Below are positions 15,877-23,109 of a stretch of 64,000 nt of DNA, in pieces. Made by a program: the position numbers and the translations under genes. The first letter of the stretch is position 1. Each line of letters opens with the position of its first letter. The notes under the pieces were generated by a model, which saw nothing but the letters and a program-made list of their open reading frames with translations, had not been told where the DNA came from and did no database searches. The DNA is from Microlunatus antarcticus (GTDB lineage Bacteria; Actinomycetota; Actinomycetes; Propionibacteriales; Propionibacteriaceae), in contig NZ_JACHZG010000001.1 in NCBI RefSeq assembly GCF_014193425.1, positions 1,798,001 through 1,862,000 of the forward strand, written 5' to 3'.

Positions 15877-17277
15877 GTGAAGGAACCTCTCATCGCGAGC
15901 TCGACCGCTGCCGACCGGACGACGACCCCGGCCCGTACCTCCGCGCACGCCCGTACGGTGCTGGCCGTCGCCTCGGCGGGCTTCTTCCTCATCACCCTGG
16001 ACATCTCGATCGTCAACGTCGCGCTCGCGAAGATTCAGAGCGAGCTCGGCGGGGGCACCGCCGGCCAGCAGTGGATCATCGACGGCTACACCCTGCTGTT
16101 CGCGGCCCTGCTGCTCTCAGCGGGCAACCTCGCGGACCGCATCGGGGCCCGGCGGGCGTTCGCGCTGGGGGTCGTCGTCTTCGGGCTCGCGTCCGTCGCC
16201 TGCGCGGTGGCGCCGAGCGCCGAGGCGCTCATCGCCGCGCGTTGCGTGCAGGGCGTGGGGGCGGCGGTCATGCTGCCGGCCTCCATGGCGCTGGTGCGGG
16301 CGGCGTTCCCGGACGGACCCGCCCGGGCCCGGGCGCTGGGCGTCTGGGCGGTCGGCGGTGCCGTCGCGGGGCTCGTGGGCCAGCCGCTCGGAGGACTGCT
16401 CACCACCGCGGACTGGCGCTGGGTGTTCCTGATCAACGTGCCGGTCTGCCTCGCGATGCTGGCGCTGCTCACCCGGGTCGAGCCCTCGGCCACCCGGACG
16501 GTGCGCTTCGACGGGCCCGGCCAGGTGCTCGCCGTCGTCGCGCTGGCGGCGCTGGTCTACGGGCTCATCGACGGCGGTCACCGCGGCTTCGGCGACCTGC
16601 AGGTGGTCGTCGCCCTGGGTGTGGCGGTGCTCGGCCTCGCCGGATTCGTCCTGGTCTAGGCCCGGAGCGACCACCCGATGATGCCGCTCAGCCTCTTCCA
16701 CGCCCGCGGCTTCCGCATCGCCCTGCCCGTCGGGTTCGCGTTCATGGTCGGGAACTACGGCAACGTCTTCGTCTCCAGCCTGTTCCTCCAGCAGCACCTC
16801 GGGCTGAGCCCGCTGCGCGCCGGGCTCGCCTTCCTGCCGTCCGCCGCGTTCGCGGTCGTGGGCAACCTCTCGAGCGGGCCGATCACCAACCGGTTCGGCC
16901 CGCGGCTGCCGATCGTCGGCGGGCTCCTGCTCATGGTCGGTGGTCTGCTCGGGCTGGTCCTGACGGCCCAGCTCGGCTCACCCCTGCTCGTCGCGCTGCT
17001 CACCATCCCGATCGGGGCGGGCGGCTCGCTCGCCATGCCGCCGGTCACCGGGGTCGTGCTCGACGGGGTCGAGGCGGACCTCGCCGGGACGGCGAGCGCC
17101 GTGTTCAACACGTTCCGCCAGGTCGGCGGGGCCGTCGCGATCGCCGTCTTCGGTGCCTTCGTCGCCCACCCGGAGACCTTCGTCACCGGGCTCCGCATCA
17201 GCTTCGTGGTCGCTGCGGCCCTCCTGCTCGCCACCGCGCTGCTCAGCCTGCGGATCCGGCGGGCGTCCACGGCCTGA
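15877..17277 (+). pseudogene. DHA2-type MFS drug transporter interrupted by an in-frame TAG
   Basis: The two parts, 15877-16659 and 16678-17277, are in one frame and together make a 14-segment efflux permease: FLITLDISIVNVALAKIQSE near residue 36 (motif typical of DHA2), GNLADRIGARRAF, and GVGAAVMLPASMALVRAAFP. A TAG codon at 16657-16659 stands where the downstream sequence (ARSDHPMMPLSLF) continues without loss, so it is a single-codon nonsense change, probably from GAG. The GTG at 15877 is used, but an AAGGA ribosome site lies inside it and points to an ATC at 15892, perhaps a mutated ATG. Resistance efflux is unlikely if the stop is real. Confidence 0.82.
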
Positions 17278-17342
17278 CGCACGAGCGACCTCGGTCGTCT
17301 GCTCTGCCAGCACCAGACCGCGCCGGGACCGACAACGGCCAC

Positions 17343-17408
17343 GTCTGCTCGATCTCGTGTCGTCTGCGCGCGTTCGAACCCGCGCAGACGACACGAACCC
17401 GAGCAGAC
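17343..17408. repeat. Long perfect palindrome in the 17278-17461 gap
   Basis: A 9-bp outer arm GTCTGCTCG (17343-17351) and a 15-bp inner arm CGTGTCGTCTGCGCG (17356-17370) pair perfectly with their complements at 17400-17408 and 17381-17395. The arms are separated by 4-base internal loops and an apical loop of ten bases. There is no T-run, so a simple intrinsic terminator is doubtful, although it does follow a gene end. Confidence 0.75.
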
Positions 17409-17461
17409 AGGGACAAGGCAGGGGACTCGCGGCGACGGTGGACCACGGGCAGGATGGCGGG

Positions 17462-18064
17462 ATGAGCGCAACGCACGACCGGGCCCCGCACGAGCTGTGG
17501 ATCACTGGTGATCATGATGCTGATCACCTGCTGACCACCAGCGGGAACGCGCTGCTGATCGGCATGACGCTGGACCAGCAGGTGCCGATGGAGAAGGCGT
17601 TCGCGGGGCCGCACGTGATCGCCACGCGCATGGGCGGGACGTTCGACGTCCCGGCGATCGCCGCGCTCGAGGTCGACGACTTCGTCGCGGTCTGCGCCGA
17701 GAAGCCCGCGGTGCACCGCTTCCCCGGCTCGATGGGCAAGCGGGTCCACGAGGTCGCGCGGCGCCTGGTCGAGGAGCACGACGGCGACGCCGTCCACCTG
17801 TGGGCGTCCGCGCCCGACGGCGTCGCGCTCAAGGAGGCGATCGCGGCGCTGCCCGGCTTCGGCGACCAGAAGGCGTCGATCATGGTCGCGCTGCTCGGCA
17901 AGCGGTGGGGCGTACGGCCCGACGGGTGGCGCGAGGCCGCCGGGGCGTACGGGAACCAGGGGGAGTTCCGCTCGGTCGCCGACGTGGTCGACGCGGAGTC
18001 GCTGCAGAAGGTGCGGGCCTTCAAGAAGCAGGCGAAGGCGGCGGCCAAGGCGAAGGCCGGCTAG
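17462..18064 (+). CDS. HhH-GPD-type base excision repair family protein
   Basis: A 200-residue protein resembling small actinobacterial HhH-GPD proteins. It opens with LWITGDHDADHLLTTSGNAL and GMTLDQQVPMEKAFAGPHVI (around residues 35-55), the L-x-L-x-Q-Q-x-x helix seen in glycosylases. A helix-hairpin-helix-like LPGFGDQKASIMVALLGKR segment lies near residue 135. The catalytic Asp position of true DNA glycosylases is less clear, so repair activity is a family inference. The C-terminus is a Lys/Ala tail (KKQAKAAAKAKAG) that could contact DNA. The ATG at 17462 follows a GGATGGCGG stretch. Confidence 0.8.
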   Translation: MSATHDRAPHELWITGDHDADHLLTTSGNALLIGMTLDQQVPMEKAFAGPHVIATRMGGTFDVPAIAALEVDDFVAVCAEKPAVHRFPGSMGKRVHEVARRLVEEHDGDAVHLWASAPDGVALKEAIAALPGFGDQKASIMVALLGKRWGVRPDGWREAAGAYGNQGEFRSVADVVDAESLQKVRAFKKQAKAAAKAKAG

Positions 18065-18076
18065 AACCTACCGGCG

Positions 18077-19354
18077 TCAGACGGCGCCGGCCCCCGGGAC
18101 CACGGTCTGCAGGGACTCGTCGGTCAGCTCGTCGGCCTTCGGGTCGACGACACTCCGTCGTCCGGCCAGGTGCCGCTGCAGCCGCCAGGCGGCCGCGATC
18201 GCGACCGCGCTGATCAGCACGTGCAGCGCGACGAACTCGCGCCCGTGGCCACCGCTCAGGACGACGCCGGCGACCAGCGGCCCGAGGGCGGAGACGCCGG
18301 TCTGCAGCCCCGTGAACAGCCCGAGCGTCGAACCGACGTGGCCCTCGGGTGCGAGGCTGGCCACGAGCGGGTTGAGCACGGGGCCGTACATCGTCTCGCC
18401 GAGCGCGAAGACGCCGAAGGTGCTGACGAGCACGACGGGTGCGAGCGCCGGGAACGAGGCGACGGCACCCAGGCCGACCCAGCAGGCGAGCCAGATCGCG
18501 CCGACGGCCATCAGCAGGGGTGCGGCGGGACGGTTCGCGGTCCAGCGCACGACGGCGAGCTGGAGCAGGATCAGCACGAAGCAGTTGACCGCGGCGGCGA
18601 GCCCGACGGTCCGCGCGGGCACGTCCAGGATCGTCAGCGCGTACGCCGGCAGCCCTGTGTCGAACTGGGCGTAGAAGGCGAGCGCGAGGGCGACGGTCAG
18701 CACGGCCGTCCAGCGCAGCGCGGGCTGGCGCAGGACCAGGCGCAGCGCCTCGGTCGCCTGGCCACGACCGTGGTCCACCGGAGAGCCGGACGGGTGGGTC
18801 AGCGGTCCGCGCGGCAGCGTGGCGAGCATGCCGGCCGAGATCAGGAACCCGGCCCCGGCCGCGAGGAAGGCGACGTCGAGCCCGTCGGCCCGCGCGAGGT
18901 CGACGAGGTAGCCGGCGGCGAAGGCGCCGACTCCCATCCCGAGCGCCTGACCGGCGGCGAGCCAGGCGAAGGTCGTCCGCCGGTCCGTGCTGGCGCTGCG
19001 CTCCAGCAGCAGGACCGACTGGGCCGGGCCGCCGGCCGCGAGCGCGAAGCCGAAGGCGGCCATGCCGGCGATGAACGTCGTGGGCGTGTCGGCCAGGACG
19101 AGCGCGCCGGCGGCCAGCGCGGCCGCGAGCTTGGTGACGACGGCGACGAGCACGGGGGAGAAGCGGTCGGCCAGCCGCCCGCCGACCGGGCCGGCGACCA
19201 GCGCGGCGACCGAGAACAGGCTGGCCGCGACGGCCGCCACCCCGCCGCCCCAGCCGCGGGTGCCCGACGCGTACGCGTACTGGTAGGGCAGCACCGTGCC
19301 CCATCCCAGCATCGCCACCGCTGATGCCCCGACGACCCACCGACTGCCCCGCAC
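18077..19354 (-). CDS. MFS transporter
   Basis: A 425-residue, 12-segment permease. The loop 2-3 motif reads VGGRLADRFSP near residue 58, and the protein is rich in Ala/Val/Leu throughout, with a short charged tail after the last segment. No motif singles out a substrate; the general look is that of DHA1-like or YfcJ-type exporters. The GTG start at 19354 follows an AGGAGGTGGG ribosome site. Its stop converges with the HhH-GPD gene 12 bp away. Confidence 0.85.
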   Translation of the reverse strand: MRGSRWVVGASAVAMLGWGTVLPYQYAYASGTRGWGGGVAAVAASLFSVAALVAGPVGGRLADRFSPVLVAVVTKLAAALAAGALVLADTPTTFIAGMAAFGFALAAGGPAQSVLLLERSASTDRRTTFAWLAAGQALGMGVGAFAAGYLVDLARADGLDVAFLAAGAGFLISAGMLATLPRGPLTHPSGSPVDHGRGQATEALRLVLRQPALRWTAVLTVALALAFYAQFDTGLPAYALTILDVPARTVGLAAAVNCFVLILLQLAVVRWTANRPAAPLLMAVGAIWLACWVGLGAVASFPALAPVVLVSTFGVFALGETMYGPVLNPLVASLAPEGHVGSTLGLFTGLQTGVSALGPLVAGVVLSGGHGREFVALHVLISAVAIAAAWRLQRHLAGRRSVVDPKADELTDESLQTVVPGAGAV

Positions 19355-19447
19355 GTCCCACCTCCTGCTTTCGAATACCGAAGTTCGTCAACGAAGACTT
19401 CTACTTCGAAATTCCGGCGTGGCGGGAGGAGATGCCGACCTCTTCGA

Positions 19448-19509
19448 GGCCCTTCGACAGGCTCAGGGAGCGTTCGTCGGGCGGCCCTTCGACAGGCTCA
19501 GGGAGCGTT
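19448..19509. repeat. Two direct copies of the CCTTCGACAGGCTCAGGGA repeat
   Basis: Two identical 27-bp copies (19448-19474 and 19483-19509) lie in the same direction 35 bp apart, and the left copy extends leftward with the CTCTTCGAG arm seen in the 45960 copy. The right copy supplies the TGA stop of the leftward gene that ends at 19498. They fill most of the gap between that gene and the MFS transporter start at 19354. Confidence 0.85.
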
Positions 19510-20127
19510 GGCGCGGAGACGGTCGCGGACGCGGTCCACGCGCTCGAGCACGGTCTTGCGGTGGGCGTGGGCCCGCTCGTACGCGGCGACGGTGTCGAGG
19601 AGAGCGAGGTCGTCGACCTGCCCGACGGCCTTGACCGCCTCCTTGGCGTCGAGGTCGGCGTAGCCGGGGAGGCCGGGGTCGTCGTGCTCGCGTGCGTGCT
19701 GCCCGGCCTGCTTCGCCGCCTCGGGGTTGTCCACGAACTGCTCGCCCGCCGCGCTGCCCGCCGCCTTGGCCGCGTCGGTCTCCCGCTTCTCGGCGTCCGA
19801 CAGCTCGTCCCAGGCGGCCTTGGGCAGGTAGCGCTTCGACGCGCCGCCCTTCTCCCGGCTCGACCCGGTCGAGGCGTCGGCGCTGCCGTCGGACGTCTGC
19901 CAGTCCTCGCCGCTCCACTGCGACAGGTGCTGCTGGGTCTCGTCCTTCTCGCCGAGGTAGCCGCCGCCCTCGCGCTCGTACGCGGCCTTCAGCAGCTGCG
20001 CCTTGCGCGCGCTCCACTGCCCGGGCTTGCCGCCCTTGTCGTCGGCCTGGACCTCGTCCTTCAGCCGGCCGCGCAGGTCGGGGTCGGTGTACTTCTGGTC
20101 CCAGCCCTTCGGATGCTTGCTCGCCAT
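19498..20127 (-). CDS. Conserved hypothetical protein (DUF5872-like)
   Basis: A 209-residue soluble, charged protein. The N-terminal part KYTDPDLRGRLKDEVQADDK followed by GGKPGQWSARKAQLL, and the middle KRYLPKAAWDELSDAEKRET with GEQFVDNPEAAKQAG, resemble the DUF5872 family as I remember it. The C-terminal 45 residues form a helical region (VDDLALLDTVAAYERAHAHR). It has no signal peptide or catalytic motif, and its role is unknown. The stop codon falls within a copy of the dispersed repeat, so its last codons (NAP-stop) are repeat-derived. Confidence 0.7.
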   Translation of the reverse strand: MASKHPKGWDQKYTDPDLRGRLKDEVQADDKGGKPGQWSARKAQLLKAAYEREGGGYLGEKDETQQHLSQWSGEDWQTSDGSADASTGSSREKGGASKRYLPKAAWDELSDAEKRETDAAKAAGSAAGEQFVDNPEAAKQAGQHAREHDDPGLPGYADLDAKEAVKAVGQVDDLALLDTVAAYERAHAHRKTVLERVDRVRDRLRANAP

Positions 20128-20168
20128 CGGGCGAAACTATCCGCCGACGGTCGGGCGGGCCGGGGCCG

Positions 20169-20462
20169 TCACGTCGTCACCTCGCCGGCGAAGAGGTCGA
20201 GCCGGTCGCAGCGGAGGCAGCGGCGGGCGATGACCGCGCGGCGCTCGAGGCCGAAGCGCTTCACCCCGAAGAAGCCGGACTCGCGCTGGCTGGCGTAGTA
20301 GCGGACGAGCGAGTCGGACGTGCCCTCGACGAAGCCGTCCTGGAACTCGTTCGAGCCGCAGTTCGGGCAGGGCGGTGCGGCGTGGCCGGCCAGCGGCTCG
20401 TGGCCGGCGCGCGGCTCGGCGGCCGCCTGGTCGCCGTAGAGCGGGAACTCGTCGGAGGTCAT
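20169..20462 (-). CDS. Zinc-ribbon hypothetical protein
   Basis: A 97-residue protein with CPNCGS near residue 32 and RRCLRCDRLDLF near residue 82, two CxxC pairs that would form a zinc ribbon around a middle segment with SLVRYYASQRESGFFGVKRF. No catalytic motif. Such small zinc-ribbon proteins are often nucleic-acid or protein-binding accessories, but nothing here tells which. It lies 41 bp downstream of the CapA/M15 gene's neighbour region and 26 bp beyond its stop, in the same direction, so it may be on the same transcript. Confidence 0.75.
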   Translation of the reverse strand: MTSDEFPLYGDQAAAEPRAGHEPLAGHAAPPCPNCGSNEFQDGFVEGTSDSLVRYYASQRESGFFGVKRFGLERRAVIARRCLRCDRLDLFAGEVTT

Positions 20463-20488
20463 GCACCCACGCTAGAGAACCGGTGGGG

Positions 20489-22249
20489 TCAGGCGACGAA
20501 GAAGTGCTGGAAGTCGGGGTCGTTCCACGTGCCGCCCCACGACCAGACGACACGCGCGAAGGCCCGGACGACGACGTCGTCGGCCACGATCGCGCCGCGA
20601 GGGGCGTCGGCCCCGGCGGAACGGTCGATCTCGACGAACTCCCGCCCGGCGTCCGGCGCGACGTCGCCGGGCGTCACGTACGGGTTCTCGACCGGGTTGA
20701 GGTCGACGGCGGCCCCGTACGCGTGGGCGGAGAACGAGCTCTGCCCGGCCACGTTGCGGCAGTTGAAGGCCGAGGTGTTGTTCGCGGCCATCGACCGGTC
20801 GTCGTCGCCGGCGTAGTCGTCCACGAGCTGCATGCGACGGATCGGGAACCGTTCGCGGTAGAGCTCACGGAACACGGCCACCACGTCGCTGGCGTGGTCG
20901 GAGTGGACGACGAGCTGGCCGCCGTGCGCCTTGCCGTCGTAGCCGACGTAGGTCAGCAGGAGCAGCCGCAGGTCCGCGAGGTCGACGGGGCAGCGCGACG
21001 AGGTGTGGCTGCTGTCGTCCATCCGGTCGCGCAGCGCGGCCGGCAGGCGGCGGACCGAGGACGCGTACGCGGGCAGCGCCGCCTTCGCGTCGTCCGCGTC
21101 CGCGTCGTCCGCCGCAGGCGCCTTCGGCTGCGCCAGCACGGGCGCGAGGTTCGTGCACCCGCGCAGGTCCTCCCAGTCCTTCACCGCGTCGGTCCGGTCG
21201 CTCCCGCTCAGCGCACGCGGCTGGCCGCCCTCCTCGGGGATCTCGCCCGGGACCCAGGCGTCGTCGACCACGGCCCCGTCGCGCAGCGTCACGCGGAGCA
21301 CCCCGGTGTCGGCCTGGTTGCCGTGGTACCAGAGGAAGTTGCCGAGCCCGTAGCTGACGTAGGTGTCGCCGAGGAGGCCGGCGCCCTGGGGCTGGTGGGC
21401 GTGCGCACCGACCACCACGTCGGCGCCGGCGGCGGCCAGGTCCGACGCGAGGTCGAGCTGACCGGCGGTCGGGCACCCGACGTTCTCGCGACCCCAGTGG
21501 AGGTAGACGGCGACGACGTCGTTCGCCTTCGCGGCCTGCTTGACCGCCGTCACCAGCCGGCTGCCGGCCCGTGCGATCCCCGGACCGCTCCGGCCGACGT
21601 CCCAGATCGACGCCTCGCTCTCGAGCGTCGACGCGTCCGCGGCCAGGACGGCGACGTCGGTGCCGCCGACCTTGGTCACCGAGGGACGGAACGCCTGGTC
21701 GCGCCCGTCGCCGATGCCGATCACGTCGACGTCGGCGTCCTCGGCGGCCTCGAGGCTGTCCCGCAGACCCGCGGCTCCGTAGTCGGCGCCGTGGTTGTTG
21801 GCCATCGACACCACGTCGACCCCGGAACGGTCCAGGAGCTCCAGCGCCGCCGGCGGGCTCCGGAACCAGTAGCGGTTGTCGGCGTCCTCGAGCTCCTTGT
21901 CAGCCGGCGTGCCGCCGGTCGTCAGCGAGCTCTCGAGGTTGACCACCCCGATGTCGGCGGACGCCAAGGCGTCACCCAGCGGTCCGAGGGTTGCGTCCGG
22001 GTCGTCGAGGAGCGAGGCGACGCCACCCTCGAAGTGGACGTCGCCGGCGAACGCCAGGGTCACAGACCGGCCGGAACCCGGGGCCGCGGCGGCGCTCTCC
22101 CGCGGCGTGGGCGGGGCCGAAGGGGAAGGGCTGGTCGAGGTGGACGTCTCGTCGCGTGGCGGCTCGACGTCGGGTGTGCAGCCGGCGAGCGCCAGCACCA
22201 CCGCGAGGCCGGGCACCAGCCCTGGTCGTCGCCTGGTCGCACGCAGCAT
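20489..22249 (-). CDS. Lipoprotein fusing a CapA-type metallophosphatase domain and an M15-type D-Ala-D-Ala carboxypeptidase domain
   Basis: A 586-residue exported protein. Residues 1-24 form a lipoprotein signal with lipobox ALAGC, followed by a Ser/Thr/Pro linker. Residues about 65-345 are a CapA (poly-gamma-glutamate synthesis-type) domain, with AFAGDVHFEGG, VVNLESSLT, SMANNHGADYG and GAHAHQPQG. Residues about 400-586 look like an M15 peptidase, with SSFSAHAYGAAVDLNPVENP (His and Asp zinc ligands) and a final HFF histidine. Such a pairing suggests a cell-wall enzyme anchored outside the membrane. The ATG at 22249 is preferred over one 11 codons upstream because it gives a proper signal. 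Confidence 0.85.
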   Translation of the reverse strand: MLRATRRRPGLVPGLAVVLALAGCTPDVEPPRDETSTSTSPSPSAPPTPRESAAAAPGSGRSVTLAFAGDVHFEGGVASLLDDPDATLGPLGDALASADIGVVNLESSLTTGGTPADKELEDADNRYWFRSPPAALELLDRSGVDVVSMANNHGADYGAAGLRDSLEAAEDADVDVIGIGDGRDQAFRPSVTKVGGTDVAVLAADASTLESEASIWDVGRSGPGIARAGSRLVTAVKQAAKANDVVAVYLHWGRENVGCPTAGQLDLASDLAAAGADVVVGAHAHQPQGAGLLGDTYVSYGLGNFLWYHGNQADTGVLRVTLRDGAVVDDAWVPGEIPEEGGQPRALSGSDRTDAVKDWEDLRGCTNLAPVLAQPKAPAADDADADDAKAALPAYASSVRRLPAALRDRMDDSSHTSSRCPVDLADLRLLLLTYVGYDGKAHGGQLVVHSDHASDVVAVFRELYRERFPIRRMQLVDDYAGDDDRSMAANNTSAFNCRNVAGQSSFSAHAYGAAVDLNPVENPYVTPGDVAPDAGREFVEIDRSAGADAPRGAIVADDVVVRAFARVVWSWGGTWNDPDFQHFFVA

Positions 22250-22335
22250 CTGGCCCCTCGTTCCCCGTGTCTGACACGACAACGCGCCGGACCTGCAAAA
22301 GGTTCAGCAGGGTCCGGGTGGAGGGATGCGCACGC

Positions 22336-23109
22336 TCAGTTGATCCGCGACACCGCGAACGTCTCGGCCTGCCGGCCCGGTGCGAGTCCGGCCCGAAGGG
22401 CGTTGCCCTCGTTCCAGCCGCGCAGCATCTGCTCCAGCCCGTCGCCGAGGTGCCCGGTCTGCGACGTGTGCGCCTTCAGCGCGGCGACCTTGCGGTCGAA
22501 GCGGTCGGTGACGTCGACGACGTGCGAGCTCTCCGGGTGGGCCATCAGCCACAGCTCGACGACCTTCCACGGCTCGAGGCCCTCGTCGAGGAGCTCGGGC
22601 CAGGCGAAGGGGTTCTCCGACGCGGGGTAGACCGCGCGCACCGTCGCCTCGCCGGCGGCCAGGTGGTCGGGGTGCGACGCCTGCAGCCGCTGCAGCATGC
22701 GCTGCGGCGACTGGCACAGCACCCGGCGGGGGCGGACCTGGCGGAGGACGCGGACGATCTGGTGCTGGAGCTCCCAGGTCGGCTCCAGCCAGCCGTCGTG
22801 GAAGCCGTCGAGGAAGCGGACGTCGGTCACGCCGACGGCGGCGGAGGCGGCGCGCTGCTCCCGCTCGCGCAGCAGCGGCATCTCCGAGCGCGGGGTGTCG
22901 TCGAAGCCGCCCTGGTCGCCGCGTGTGCAGACGAGGAGGGTCACCTCGATGCCGGCGTCGACCCAGCCGGCCACCGTCCCGGCCGCGCCGAAGTCGGCGT
23001 CGTCGGGGTGGGCCGCCACCACCAGGGCGCGCTCCACCTCGCCGTCGGGGAGGGGCTCGGCCCACGCGAGGGGGTCGGGAGGTGTCGCGGGGCCTGCCTG
23101 GTCGGTCAC
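22336..23109 (-). CDS. PIG-L family N-acetyl-hydrolase (LmbE-like deacetylase)
   Basis: A 257-residue zinc deacetylase. The metal motif AHPDDADFGAAGT lies near residues 33-45 and the second-site HPDHLAAG near 144, both diagnostic of PIG-L/LmbE enzymes, which remove acetyl groups from N-acetylglucosamine-type substrates. Family members include the mycothiol enzymes MshB and Mca; the sequence here is not clearly either one. Its GTG start overlaps the FUSC gene stop by four bases, so the two are translated together. Confidence 0.9.
   Translation of the reverse strand: MTDQAGPATPPDPLAWAEPLPDGEVERALVVAAHPDDADFGAAGTVAGWVDAGIEVTLLVCTRGDQGGFDDTPRSEMPLLREREQRAASAAVGVTDVRFLDGFHDGWLEPTWELQHQIVRVLRQVRPRRVLCQSPQRMLQRLQASHPDHLAAGEATVRAVYPASENPFAWPELLDEGLEPWKVVELWLMAHPESSHVVDVTDRFDRKVAALKAHTSQTGHLGDGLEQMLRGWNEGNALRAGLAPGRQAETFAVSRIN

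Noticed and set aside
16657-16659. Programmed stop readthrough or pyrrolysine at the TAG in the transporter gene
   Set aside because: No pyrrolysine genes or readthrough context visible; transporters of this family need no such event, so a nonsense mutation or error is simpler.
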